A DNA stretch of 64,000 nucleotides from Streptomyces albireticuli. Its GTDB lineage: Bacteria > Actinomycetota > Actinomycetes > Streptomycetales > Streptomycetaceae. A program made the translations under genes and the position numbers. The notes under the pieces were generated by a model, which was given only the letters and a program-made list of their open reading frames with translations, was not told the DNA's origin and did not search any database. Below are positions 8,723 to 21,600 of the stretch, in pieces (the stretch's first letter is position 1; every line of letters starts with the position of its first letter). The stretch covers positions 248,001-312,000 of the forward strand of contig NZ_CP021744.1 of assembly GCF_002192455.1 (NCBI RefSeq), read 5' to 3'.

Positions 8723-10030
8723 TCACGCCCGGCGCAGTGCGGAGCGGCCCGCGAAGCGTGCCGAGTCGCCCAGCTCCTCCTCGATCCGGATCAGCTGGTT
8801 GTACTTCGCCGTGCGGTCGGAGCGGGAGAGCGAGCCGGTCTTGATCTGACCGCAGCCGGTCGCCACCGCCAGATCCGCGATGGTGGTGTCCTCCGTCTCG
8901 CCCGAGCGGTGCGACATGACGGCCGTCCAGCCCGCCTCGTGGGCCGTGGCCACCGCGGCCAGCGCCTCGGTCAGGGTCCCGATCTGGTTGACCTTGACCA
9001 GGACCGAGTTGCCGACGCCGGTGCGGATGCCCTCGCGCAGCAGCGTCTCGTTGGTGCAGAACACGTCGTCGCCGGTGAGCTGGCAGCGGTCGCCGACGCG
9101 GGCGGTCAGCTCGCGCCAGCCGTCCAGGTCGTTCTCCGCCATCGGGTCCTCGATGGAGACGACCGGGTAGGCGTCGATGAGCTTGGCCAGGTAGTCGGCG
9201 TGCTCGGAGGGCGTGCGGCGCACCCCCTCGCCCGCGTAGTCGTACACCCCGTCGCGGAAGAACTCCGACGACGCCGGGTCCATGACCAGGCTGATGTCCG
9301 TGCCGGGGCGGTACCCGGTGCGCTCGACGGCGGCCACCACGAAGTCGAGCGCCTCCTCGGCGGTACGCAGCGCGGGCGCGAAGCCGCCCTCGTCGCCGAC
9401 GCCGGTGGAGTGCCCGGCGGCCAGCAGGTCGCGGCGCAGGGTGTGGAAGACCTCGCTGCCCATGCGGACGGCTTCGGCGAAGGTGTCCGCGCCCACGGGC
9501 GCGATCATGAACTCCTGGAAGTCCAGCGGGTTGTCGGCGTGGGCGCCGCCGTTGACGATGTTCATCATCGGCAGCGGCAGGAGGTGGGCGTCGGCGCCGC
9601 CGAGGTAGCGGTAAAGGGGCAGGCGGTGGGCCGCCGCGGTGGCCTTGGCGGTGGCGAGGGAGACGCCGAGGATCGCGTTGGCGCCGAGCCGGGACTTCGT
9701 GGCGGTGCCGTCGAGGGCGACCAGCGCGGCGTCGAGACCCGCCTGGTCCGCCGCGTCCCGGCCGCGCACGGCCGCCGCGATCTCCCCGTTGACGTGGGCC
9801 ACCGCGCGGTCGACGCCCTTGCCGTGCCAGCGCGCGGAGTCCCCGTCGCGCAGTTCCACGGCCTCCCGGGCACCGGTGGAGGCGCCGGAGGGGACGGCCG
9901 CGCGCCCCAGGGACCCGTCCGCCAGGACGACGTCGACCTCGACCGTGGGGTTGCCCCGGCTGTCGATGATCCGGCGGGCGGTGACGGTCTCGATGGTGGC
10001 GTCGACGGTTCCGGCTGCCTTTGCGGACAT
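8723..10030 (-). CDS. eno: Enolase (2-phosphoglycerate dehydratase)
   Basis: A 435-residue glycolytic enzyme of normal length that converts 2-phosphoglycerate to phosphoenolpyruvate. The N-terminal [17 protein letters not shown], the metal ligand region [10 protein letters not shown], the catalytic lysine strand [16 protein letters not shown], and the signature [17 protein letters not shown] are all present. ATG at 10030 follows an AAGGA ribosome site. The surroundings are not glycolytic, and a divergent MarR gene shares its promoter region. It is therefore probably a second, specially regulated enolase rather than the housekeeping copy; that is inference. Confidence 0.95.
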   Translation of the reverse strand: MSAKAAGTVDATIETVTARRIIDSRGNPTVEVDVVLADGSLGRAAVPSGASTGAREAVELRDGDSARWHGKGVDRAVAHVNGEIAAAVRGRDAADQAGLDAALVALDGTATKSRLGANAILGVSLATAKATAAAHRLPLYRYLGGADAHLLPLPMMNIVNGGAHADNPLDFQEFMIAPVGADTFAEAVRMGSEVFHTLRRDLLAAGHSTGVGDEGGFAPALRTAEEALDFVVAAVERTGYRPGTDISLVMDPASSEFFRDGVYDYAGEGVRRTPSEHADYLAKLIDAYPVVSIEDPMAENDLDGWRELTARVGDRCQLTGDDVFCTNETLLREGIRTGVGNSVLVKVNQIGTLTEALAAVATAHEAGWTAVMSHRSGETEDTTIADLAVATGCGQIKTGSLSRSDRTAKYNQLIRIEEELGDSARFAGRSALRRA

Positions 10031-10108
10031 GGGAGGTCCTTCCCGTTGTCGTGTGCCGGGCCCCTGCTGCGACAACGCTGGCGCTGAGCCCGGCAGCCCG
10101 AAACACTA

Positions 10109-10199
10109 CAGCAATGCTGATCAGTTTTGCTGCACAGCATTGCTGTGCAGCCATGCTGTGCAGGTCAGGTGCGCAGGTCAGGTGCGCAGCTTTGCTGAC
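10109..10199. promoter_or_regulatory. Seven-unit 13-bp operator array between eno and marR
   Basis: Seven consecutive units start at 10109, 10122, 10135, 10148, 10161, 10174 and 10187, exactly 13 bases apart. Units 1, 2, 3, 4 and 7 follow the pattern CAGnnnTGCTG (for example CAGCAATGCTG, CAGCATTGCTG, CAGCTTTGCTG). Units 5 and 6 are identical variants, CAGGTCAGGTGCG. Unit 3 is embedded in a perfect inverted repeat with 10-base arms (10130-10150). The array fills the gap between the two divergent genes, so it is most likely the binding region of the MarR protein. Confidence 0.8.
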
Positions 10200-10207
10200 C
10201 AACGGGC

Positions 10208-10213
10208 TAAAAT
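10208..10213 (+). promoter_or_regulatory. Candidate -10 element of a leaderless marR transcript
   Basis: TAAAAT lies 5 bases before the marR ATG at 10219 and no ribosome site is visible, so transcription may begin at or next to the start codon. The last 13-bp operator unit ends just upstream, where a bound repressor would block polymerase. Confidence 0.45.
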
Positions 10214-10218
10214 GCCTT

Positions 10219-10641
10219 ATGCCCACCCCGGAAGCCGCCGCCATCGCCGCCGAACTGCGCACCGCGATGGGCAAGCTCACCCGACGCGTCAAGCACGAGG
10301 ACCGCATCCCGCTGGGCCAGGTCGCCGTGCTCGGCGCACTCGACCGCGACGGCGCCATGACCACCAGCGACCTCGCAGCCGATCAGCGCGTACGTCCCCA
10401 GTCGATGGCCCGCGCGGTGGGGCTGCTCATGGAGCAGAACCTGATCACGCGCCGGGCGCACCCCACGGACGGCCGCAAGTCGCTGGTCGAGCTGTCGGAC
10501 GCGGGCCGGGCCGCGCTCGAAGCGGAGCGCGGCCGTAGGGTCGGCTGGCTCGCGCAGGCCATCGAGGCCGAACTCACGGACGAGGAGCGGGCGTTGCTGG
10601 CACGGAGCGCCGCCCTGCTGGAGCGGCTCGCCACCCGTTAG
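10219..10641 (+). CDS. MarR-family transcriptional regulator
   Basis: A 140-residue winged-helix regulator. The recognition region is MTTSDLAADQRVRPQSMARAV, followed by the wing ITRRAHPTDGRKSLVELSDAG with the conserved Asp-x-Arg (DGR) of MarR proteins. The terminal helices form the dimer interface. The longer frame upstream runs through the operator array, so ATG at 10219 is used. It is divergent from enolase and is expected to control both genes through the 13-bp repeats. The ligand is unknown. Confidence 0.92.
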   Translation: MPTPEAAAIAAELRTAMGKLTRRVKHEDRIPLGQVAVLGALDRDGAMTTSDLAADQRVRPQSMARAVGLLMEQNLITRRAHPTDGRKSLVELSDAGRAALEAERGRRVGWLAQAIEAELTDEERALLARSAALLERLATR

Positions 10642-10700
10642 CGCCCCGAGGGGCAGGCTTCCCGGTCAGCCCCGGCACCGGTGCGGCCGAGCGGGATGTA

Positions 10701-10743
10701 CCGGGCCGGGCAGTGCCGTGGCTGCGACCACTGCCCGGCCCGG
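10701..10743. terminator. Bidirectional terminator between marR and the COG0523 gene
   Basis: A perfect 15-bp stem (10701-10715 with 10729-10743, sequence CCGGGCCGGGCAGTG and its complement) has a 13-base loop. It lies between two converging genes, 60 bases after marR and 5 bases after the minus-strand gene. Confidence 0.85.
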
Positions 10744-10748
10744 GGGTC

Positions 10749-11918
<1,170 letters not shown>

Positions 11919-11923
11919 GCCCG

Positions 11924-12094
11924 TCAGCCTTCGGGGTGGAGCAGGCCGCGCTCGTAGGCCTTGGCCAGGCGCTGCGGCACCAGGTGGGTGACGCCGTCGA
12001 CGGTGACCGGCACGAGCTGCGGCGTCACGGCCTTCCACTGGGCGCGGCGGTGGCGGGTGTTGCTGCGGGACATCTTCCGCTTGGGAACGGCCAT
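11924..12094 (-). CDS. rpmF: Ribosomal protein L32, cysteine-free paralogue
   Basis: A 56-residue protein beginning [20 protein letters not shown], the standard L32 N-terminus. The zinc ribbon cysteines found in the normal L32 are absent. Such C-minus paralogues replace the zinc-containing form under zinc starvation (established for several L-protein families in Streptomyces and other bacteria). It is the first gene of an operon with the COG0523 GTPase. Start ATG at 12094 has GAGAGGA upstream. Confidence 0.93.
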   Translation of the reverse strand: MAVPKRKMSRSNTRHRRAQWKAVTPQLVPVTVDGVTHLVPQRLAKAYERGLLHPEG

Positions 12095-12136
12095 GGTTTC
12101 GGGGTCCTCTCCGGTCGGTGCGGACCAGACGCTATA

Positions 12137-12157
12137 TGAAAATGGATCCCATTACCA
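12137..12157 (-). promoter_or_regulatory. Candidate Zur box
   Basis: An imperfect inverted repeat TGAAAATGG / CCATTACCA with a 3-base centre (7 of 9 positions pair), in an AT-rich patch 42 bases upstream of the rpmF start. It resembles actinobacterial Zur sites, and both genes behind it are typical Zur targets. Binding is inferred from sequence and context. Confidence 0.65.
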
Positions 12158-12601
12158 ATTCGCAGACCCCTCGATACGTCCGAACCTCCGGCGGATCCAG
12201 CCGCACGGCCCGCCACCCCACGGCGACACGACAGGACACACCAACCCTCGACCGCCGGAACCCCAGGGAGCGCCACAAGCGGCACGGAACCAGCTCAACC
12301 GGACCACCCCACCTACGCGATACGTCCCACCGAGGCGTCACACACCCCCACATCCCGGCACGCGGCGTCCACCTCCCCCCGCCTCCCCGCAGCGACAATC
12401 GGCGTAGGGCGCCACCCAGGAAGCGGACGGGGCACCCTCCCATCCGCGTAAACGAGAGACTTCAAGTAAACGTGACGTAGGCCACATTTCCGCGTCTTTA
12501 CTCCCCCATTGCCCGCTGTGTTCGATAGGGCGCGTCGCTTTCGATCAAACCGCCCACATCCGACGGCAATCGCCGGCGTCACGTCGGCAGGACCGACAGG
12601 G
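12158..12601. other. Long leader region upstream of the NRPS
   Basis: About 440 bases between the Zur-like box and the NRPS start with no convincing gene on either strand. An AT-richer patch at about 12455-12540 probably holds the NRPS promoter, but no clear -35/-10 pair can be named. Confidence 0.4.
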
Positions 12602-15600
12602 ATGCTCGCACTCATGCCCGAACACTGCCCTGAACTACACCTTTCCGAGGCTCAACTCGGGGTCTGGCTGGCGGAGCGTGCCGGGCACAGCCGTCCCGGC
12701 GACTACCAATGGGCCGAGTACCTCGTCCTGGACGGCGACGTCGACGTCACCCTCCTGGCCTCCGCGGTCACCAGAGCGGCCGCCGACTGCGAGGCGGTCA
12801 ACGTCCGCATCGTCGAAACGACGGGTTCCGCACCGGTGCAGCGGCTCCTCCGGGACCCGGAACACACCGTGGACGTGGTCGACCTCCGGGAAGCGCCCGC
12901 CCCGGACGCCGCCGCACGGGAGTGGATGCGGGCCGAGATGGCCGAGGCCGGGGGCAGCGACGCCGGGCCACTGTTCCTGGGGGCCGTACTGCGTGTGGCC
13001 GACGACCGCTCGCTGGTGTTCCACCGGGTCCACCACATCGCTCTGGACGGGGCGGGCATGGCCCTGTTCGCCGAACGCGTCGCCGAGGTCTACAGCTGTC
13101 TGCACGAGGGGCGCGCCGTTCCGGAGAGCGGCTGGACCGGGCTCCGTACCCTGCTGCACGCCGAGGCCGCATACCGGGAGGCCGCCGAACGCGCCGCGGA
13201 CCGGGACTGGTGGCTGGAGCGACTGGCCGGGCGGCCGGACTTCCTGAGCCTGGGCACCCACGCGGCCGCGGCCACGTCCCGCTCGTTACGGCTGACCAGG
13301 GTGCTGCCGGCGGAGGAGTTCACCCGTCTGCGGGACGGCGCGCGACGGCTCGGGCACCGCTGGACCCGGCTGCTGACCGCGGCGACCGCGGTCCACCTGC
13401 ACGCGGTGACCGGTAGCCGTGACGTCGTACTGAGCCTGCCGGTCGCCGGCCGTCCGGCCGGACTCGCCCGGACCGTGCCCGCGATGTCGGCCAACGTCCT
13501 CCCCCTGCGGTTGTACGTCGATCCGGCGGCCTCCCTCGGCGCCCTGCTCGACCAGGTCGCCGGTGAATTACGGCTGGTGAGCCGTCACCAGCGATACCGG
13601 GGTGAGCACCTGCGGCGTGAGCTGGGCTATCCCGAGGACGGCCGGAAGTTCTTCGGCCCGGTGCTCAACATCCAGCGTTTCGACCGGCCGTTGCGGTTCG
13701 GCCCGACGACCGCGACCGTCCACAACCTCCAGGCGCCGCCGTCCGAGGACCTCTCGATCGTCGCCTACGACCGTGGCGACGGTGTGCTGCGCCTCGACTT
13801 CGACGCCAATCCCGCCAATCACAGCGAGGAGCTGCTCCAGGATGTCGCCGACCGCTTCCTGCACGTGCTGTGGCAGGTCGCGGAGGCCGACCGCGCAACA
13901 CCACCGGCGCGGGTGGCGGCGACCACGGCGAAGGAGCGCCGGCACGCGGCCACTCTGGGCACGGGGGCCCGCACATCGGCCGCGCCCGCCGGAACAGCCG
14001 TCGGCCGGTTCACCGAACAGGCGTCCCGCACACCCGACGCGGTCGCGGTCCGCTCGGCCGGGACCGGGGAACGGCTGACCTACCGCGAGCTGGACGCTCG
14101 AAGTTCCGCGCTGGCCGCCGCGCTCACCGAGGCCGGCGCCGGCCCGGAGCGGACCGTCGCGCTGCTGCTCGAACGCTCGGTGGACCTGGTCGTCGCGGCG
14201 CTCGCGGTGGTGAAGGCGGGCGCGGCCTATGTCCCCCTGCAACGGGACGACGCGGTCGCCCGGCAGGAAACGGTGCTGTCCGACGCGGGAGCACGGCTGC
14301 TGCTCACCGACCGCGACACCGAAAAGGATCGCGTCGTCGCGCGGGCGATCGACCGTGGTGTGCGGCGACTGGACGTACGGGAGCGGGGAACCGCGGCCAT
14401 GGAGCCTCGGGCGACGACACCGGACTCGCTGGCGTGCGTGATGTTCACCTCCGGCTCCACCGGGCGCCCCAAGGGGGTCGCCATTACCCAGGGCAACCTG
14501 GCCGGGCTCGCCGCCGACCAGTGGTGGGCCGAGGGCGGCGCGGACCGGGTGCTGCTGCACTCGCCGCACGCCTTCGACGCGTTCAACCTGGAACTGTGGG
14601 TGCCGTTGCTGACCGGTGGCGAGGTGGTCGTCGCCCCGCCGGGGAGGCTGGACCCGGCCGCACTGTCCCGGATCACGGCCGCCACCGGGATCACCGGACT
14701 GTGGCTGACGGCCGGGCTGTTCGAGGCGTTCGCCACCGAGGACCCCGCCTGTCTGGCCGGACCGCGCCAGGTCTGGACCGGCGGTGACGTGGTGTCCCCG
14801 GCGGCGGTACGCGCCGTGCGGGCCGCGCTGCCGGGGCTCACCGTCGTCAACGGCTACGGACCCACCGAGACCACGGTGTTCGCGACCCGGTACGCCGTCG
14901 ACGAACTGCCGGAGGACGCCGGCTCGGTTCCCATCGGCACGCCGCTGGACGGCAAGCGGGTGCTGCTCCTCGACGACGCGCTGCGGCCGGTGCCGCCCGG
15001 CGTGGTGGGCGAGGTGTACCTCGGAGGTACGGGGGTCGCGCGCGGCTACGTCGGGCAGGCGGCCGCGACCGCCGAGCGTTTCGTGCCGGACCCGACCGGT
15101 CCGCCCGGCGCCCGCGTCTACCGCACGGGCGATCTGGCCCGCTGGAACCGCGACGGGCGGCTGGAGTTCGCCGGGCGGGCCGACGGGCAGATCAAGCTCC
15201 GCGGCTACCGGATCGAACCGGGGGAGATCGACGCCGCGTTACTGGCCGAGCCCGGGGTGCGGCAGGCCGCCACGATCCTGCGCGAGGACCGGCCGGGCGT
15301 ACGGCGGCTGGTCTCCTACGTGGCCGCCTCGGGCGACACGACGCGGCTGCTCGGCGGCGTGGCGAACCGGCTGCCCCCGTACATGGTGCCGTCGGCCGTC
15401 GTGGCGGTGGACCGGCTGCCGCTGACCCGCAACGGCAAGCTCGACCGGCGCGCGCTGCCCGCCCCGGAGGCCGGGAGCACGGACGCGGTCAGGGCTCCTC
15501 GCACCGCCGTCGAGCACCGGCTGGCCGAGCTGTTCGGCGAGGTCCTCGGTCTGGCGAGCGTTCCGCTCGACAAGGACTTCTTCGAGCTCGGCGGCGACAG

Positions 15601-18600
15601 CATCAAGGCGATCCAGCTCGCCGGTGCGGCGCAGCGGGCCGGTCTGGCCGTCAGCACCCCGGACGTGTTCCGCACGCCCACCGTCGCCGCACTCGCCGCC
15701 GGCATCGGAGCGGTGCCGGAACCGGGGCACCGGGTCGCTCTGGGTGACGCGGACGACCCCGCGGTCCCGCTGACGCCCGTCATGCACTGGCTGCGCGAAC
15801 GCGGCGGCCCGGTCGACGGCTTCGTCCAGTCCCTGACCGTGCGTACCCCGGCGGGCATGACCGAGGCGCAGGTGCGCGCGGTGGTGCAGGCACTGGTCGA
15901 TCACCACGGCATGCTGCGGCTGTCGCTGGGAGCGGTGGAGGGGCTGTGGACGCTGGAAGTACTGCCGCACGCCACCGTCGAGCTGAACCGGCCGGGCACC
16001 ACGCTCGACCCCGCGAACGGGCACGTGGTCCGCGCGAGCTGGCGGGATCCCGGGCCGGCGGCACCGGGCGAACTGACCCTCACCGCGCACCACCTCGGCG
16101 TCGACGGTGTCTCCTGGCGCATCCTCCAGGAGGACCTCCGCACCGCGTGGGAGGCGGTCCGGCACGGGCGCGCACCGCGTCTGCAACCGACGGGTACCCC
16201 TTTCCCCCAGTGGGCGAGGGCGCTGGTCCAGTACGCGCACCACCCGTCCGTCCTCGCGGAATTCTCCCGGTGGCAGGCGGTACCCGAGGATCCCCCCGTC
16301 GCGCACCGTGCGCTGGACGGCGACGTGGACACCGAGGACACCCGCCGCAGGCACTCCGTCACCCTGCCGGGCGCGCTCACCGCGCGTCTGGTGACCGACG
16401 CGACCGCGGCCTTCGGCTGCTCGGTGCACGAACTGCTGCTGACCGCGTTCGCCCTTGCCGCCGCCGACTGGCGGGAGGGACCGGACGCGCTGCTGGTGGA
16501 CCTCGAAGGCCACGGGCGTGAGGAGTTCGCCGCCGGCCTGGACCTGTCCCGCACGGTCGGCTGGTTCACCACCCTGTGCCCCGTGGTGCTCGACCCCGGC
16601 TGCTCCTGGGCGGACGCCCGCACCGATCCGGCCGCGCTGGACGGCGCGGTGGCCAGGGTGCGGTCCCGCGTACGGGACGCCGCGCGCGCCGGTCTTGCCT
16701 ACGGTCTGCTGCGCCACGCCAACCCGCAGACCGCTCCGGCGCTGGCCGCCCGGCCGTCGCCGCAGTTCGCGTTCAACTACCTGGGCCGGTTCGACGTCGG
16801 CGGTGACGGCGACTGGGCGGTGCCGTCCGACGCCTCGGTGCTCGGCCCGGCCACCGGCGGCAACCTGGCGATGGCCCACACCGTGGAACTCGACGCGGTG
16901 ATCACCGATCGTCCGGACGGGCCGCGGCTGGTGGCGCACTGGTCCTGGCCGGGTGAACTGCTCACCGAGAAGCGGGTCTCCGGGCTCGCGCGCCGGTGGT
17001 TCGACGTGCTGGAGGCCCTGACGCGGCGGGGCCGTGCCCGGGCGACGGGTGAGCTGCCCCTGCCGCCGCTGGCGCAGGGGCTGCTGTTCCACTCGCTCTA
17101 CGACCACGACGGCGCCGACCCGTACCTCGTCCAGTTCGTCTTCGAGCTCGGCGGACCCCTGGACCCCGACGCGCTGCGCGACGCACTCCACCGCCTGCTG
17201 CTGCGTCATCCCCAGCTCTCCGCGGGCGTGCGGCACGGTCCGTCGGGGCGTCCGGTCCAGGTGGTAGTCCCGGACTTCGCCGTGGCATGGCAGGAGATAC
17301 CCGCGCACGAGGACCTGGAGCGTTTCCTCGACGCCGACCGCAGGAGACGGTTCGACCTCGCCACTCCCCCGCTGGTCCGCGCGGCCCTGCTGCGCCGCAC
17401 CGACGCGCGGCACACCTTCGTCCTCACCACGCACCACCTCCTCCTGGACGGCTGGTCCATGCCGATCCTGGTCAAGGAGTTGTTCTCGCTCTACGCCGGC
17501 CGTGAACTCCCGCCCGCGACGCCGTACCGCGACTTCCTCGACTGGCTGTCGACGAGGGATTCCCGCGCGGACGAGGCGGCCTGGCGCGCGCTGCTGTCCT
17601 CCGTGGACGGTCCGACGCTGGTCGGCGGCGCGGGACGGCGCGGTTCGGCCGCGGCCCGCCACCGGCGGACCGCTGAGCTGGACGAGGACACGAGCGCGCG
17701 GATCGACGCCATGGCACGGCGGCACGGGCTGACCGCCAGCATCGTCGTCCAGCTGGCGTGGGCCGTCCTGCTGGGTGCCATGACCGGCCGGGACGACGTG
17801 GTGTTCGGTGCGACGGTCTCCGGCAGACCGGCGGAACTGCCCGGTGCGGAACGCATCGTCGGCCTGCTGATCAACACCGTTCCGGTGCGGGTCCGCCTCG
17901 ATCCGCGCCGGTCGGTCGCCGAGTGCCTCGCCGAGCTGCGCGCCCAGCAGCTGTCCATGCTGGACCACCAGCACGCCGATCTGACGCGGCTCCGGTCGAT
18001 CACCGGGCATGCCGAACTCTTCGACACCGTCGTGGTCTTCGAGAACTACCCGATCGACGAGGACGCGCTGCACGGCGTCGTGCCCGGTCTCGACATCCGG
18101 GACGTGCGGGGCCGGGACGGCACCCACTACCCCCTGACGCTGATCGCCGTGCCGGGCCGCGGCCGCCTGCGGCTCCGCCTCGACCACAGCGCCGACCTGT
18201 TCGACGAGGCGGGAGCCCGCCGCCTGCTCGATCGTCTGGCCGCCCTGCTCGACCGGATCACGGCGGACCCGGAGGCACGGCTGGGGCAGCTCGGTCTGCT
18301 GCTCCCGGACGAACAGGAGGAGCCCGCGGACACCGGGGTGGGGACGGCCCCGGTCGCCCTGCCCGCGCTGTTCGAGGAGCAGGTGCGCCGCCGGCCGGAA
18401 GCCCCCGCCCTCACCTGCGGGGAGACCACCCTGACGTACGGGGAGCTCAACGCGCGGGCCAACCGTCTCGCACGGCTCCTCGCCTCACGCGGGGCCGGCC
18501 CCGAACGCCTGGTGGCCCTGGTCCTCGGCCGTTCCACGGACCTCGTGGTCGCGGTGCTGGCCGTGCTGAAGTCAGGAGCCGGTTACCTGCCGCTCGACCC

Positions 18601-21600
18601 GGCCCTCCCGCGGGAGCGGGTGCGGCAAGTGCTGGCCGACGCCGCTCCCGTGCTCGTGGTGACCTCCGGGCCGCTCGCGGTGCCGGACCCGCAGATCGTG
18701 CTCGACGGCACCGATCCGGCCGCCGGCTACCCGTCGGACGACCTCGGCCTGGCCCTGGACCCCGGCAGCGTCGCCTACGTGATCTACACCTCGGGCTCCA
18801 CCGGAGCGCCCAAGGGCGTCGTGGTGTCGCACCACAATGCCGGACGGCTGCTCACGGTGACCGACGCCCGGTTCGGCTTCGGTGACGACGACGTGCACAC
18901 GCTGTTCCACTCCTACGCCTTCGACGTCTCGGTGTGGGAGCTGTGGACGTCGCTGGGCCGCGGCGGCCGCCTGGTGGTGGTGCCGGACGACGTCGCCAGG
19001 TCGCCGCGGGAACTCCTGGCGCTGCTCGCCCGGGAGCGGGTCACCGCCCTGAGCCAGACCCCGTCGGCGTTCTACCAGCTCATGCGGGCCGAAGCGGAAG
19101 CGGAGCCGGGCGCGCTGCCCGACCTGCGGGTCGTCGTGTTCGCCGGTGAGGCGCTGGAGCCCACGCGCGTCCGCTCCTGGCACGGACCCGGCCGGCCGAG
19201 GCTCGTCAACATGTACGGGATCACCGAGACCACCGTGCACGCGACCTACACCGAGCTGACCGACCCCGACGAGACCGCCGGCGTCATCGGCACCGCCCTG
19301 CCCGACCTGCGGCTGCACCTGCTCGACCACGCGCTGCGGCCGGTCCCGCCGGGCTGCCCCGGTGAGATCTACGTGGCCGGTCCCGGGGTGGCGCGGGGGT
19401 ATCTGGGACGCCCCGGGCTCACCGCGAGCCGCTTCGTCGCCGACCCCTTCGGCGCGCCCGGTACCCGTATGTACCGTTCCGGGGACCTCGCACGGCGCCG
19501 GGCCGACGGCACGCTGGAGTACCTGGGCCGGACGGACCACCAGGTGAAGATCCGCGGCTACCGGATCGAGCCCGGGGAGGTCGAGCGCGTCCTCGAACAA
19601 CACCCCGCCGTGGACCGTGCCGTGGTGCTCGCGGAGGCGGACGCCGACGGTGGCCGGCTGCTCTGCTACGCCGTGACGAAGGGGGAGCCGGCACCCGGTG
19701 AGCTGCGCGCGTACGCCCGTACGGTGCTGCCCGCGCACATGGTGCCCGCGTTCATCCTGCCGGTCGACGCGATCCCGCTGACCGGCAACGGCAAACTGGA
19801 CCGCAGGGCCCTGCCGCGACCGGAGTCCGCGGTGCGGGTGAGCCGCCCGCCGGCGACCGAGCGGGAACGGCTCCTGTGCGCGCTGTTCGCCGAGGTCCTC
19901 GGGGTCCCCGAGGTCGGCGCGGAGGACAGCTTCTTCGATCTGGGCGGGCATTCGCTGCTGGCCACCCGCCTGATCAACCGGGTACGGGCGGAGACCGGCT
20001 CCGAGCTGAGCATCCGCACCCTCTTCGACGCCCCGGTCGTCGCCGACCTGGCCGAGCGCCTGCCCGAGCCGGCCGGCGCCCCGCGCGCCGGGCTCGGCAC
20101 GACCGTACGGCCGGAGCGTATCCCCCTCTCCCCCGCGCAGCGCCGGCTGTGGTTCTTCAGCCGGCTCGCCGGCCCCAACTCGGTCTACAACATGTCCTTC
20201 GCGACCCGGCTGAGCGGTCCCCTGACGGCCGGGCACCTGCGCGCGGCCCTCGGTGACGTGCTCGCCCGGCACGAGAGCCTGCGCACCACCGTCACCGAGT
20301 CCGACGGCGAGCCGTACCAGCGCATCAGTGACAGGGCGGAGCTGCCCTTCGAGGTGGTGACCACGTCGGAGGGCGAGCTGCCCGGCCTGCTCGCCGAAGC
20401 GGCGGCGCACGTCTTCGACCTCGGTGGCGAACTCCCGGTCCGGGCCACGCTCTTCGAGACCGCACCCGAGCGGTACGTGCTGCTGGTCCTCCTGCACCAC
20501 ATCGCCGCCGACGGCTGGTCACTCGCTCCGCTGGCCCGCGACCTGTCGACCGCGTACCGGGCGCGCGCCGCGGGCGAGGCCCCACGGTGGACCGGGAGCC
20601 CCGTGCAGTACGCGGACTACGCCCTCTGGCAGCGCGACACCGACCTCGGCGCCGGTATCGCCTACTGGAAGGAGACCCTGCGCGGCGCCCCGGAGGCGCT
20701 CTCCCTGCCGTTCGACCACGCCAGGCCCCAGGTGTCCGCACATCGCGGGGAGACCGTCGGCTTCACCCTGGACGCCGATCTGCACGCCCGGCTGGGCGAG
20801 CTCGCACGGTCCACCGGCACCACCTTGTTCATGGTGACGCACGCCGCGCTCGCCGTGCTGCTGTCACGGCTCGGCGCCGGTACGGACGTCCCCATCGGCA
20901 CGCCGGTGGCCGGGCGGCACGACGAGGCGCTGCACGAGACCGTCGGCTGCTTCGTCAACACGGTGGTGCTGCGCACCGACCTCAGCGGAACGCCGACGTT
21001 CACCGAGCTGCTGGAGCGGGTCCGGACCGCCGATCTCGACGCCTTCGCCCATCAGGACGTGCCGTTCGAGTCGGTGGTCGAGGCGGTCAACCCGCCGCGC
21101 TCGCTGTCCGGCCACCCCCTCTTCCAGGTGATGCTGGCCTTCCAGGACACGCCGCCCGTCGTCTTCGACCTGCCGGGGCTGCGCGTCGAGCCGGTCGTCG
21201 CGCACGGCGGCGCCTCCCGTATGGACCTGCTGTGGAGCCTGCGCCCGCACCACGGCGACCACGGCGCGGAAGCCGGCGTCGAGGGCGAGCTGGAGTACGA
21301 CACCGAACTGTTCACGCCCGCCTCCGCCCGTCTGCTGCCCGCCCGGCTGGAACGGCTGCTGCGGGCGGTGGTGGCGGAGCCCGACCGCCCGGTCGCCGAC
21401 TTCCCGGTCCTCGTCGCCGGCGAGCGGGAACAGATCACAGGCCGCTGGAACGCCACCGCCCATGAGGTGCCCCGGACCACCGTGGCCGAACTGTTCGCGG
21501 CACAGGCGCTCCGCACCCCCGGCGCACCGGCCGTACGGCACGGGGACACCGTGCGCACCTACCGGGAGCTGTCCGGGCGGGTGGCCGTCATCGCGGCGGA

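Noticed and set aside
12132-12443. Minus-strand frame in the NRPS leader
   Set aside because: Trp/Arg/Gly-rich sequence without protein character; it crosses the Zur-like box.
15239-18187. 982-codon minus-strand frame inside the NRPS
   Set aside because: Shadow of the NRPS; it has no domain and the opposite frame carries complete C, A, T and E motifs.
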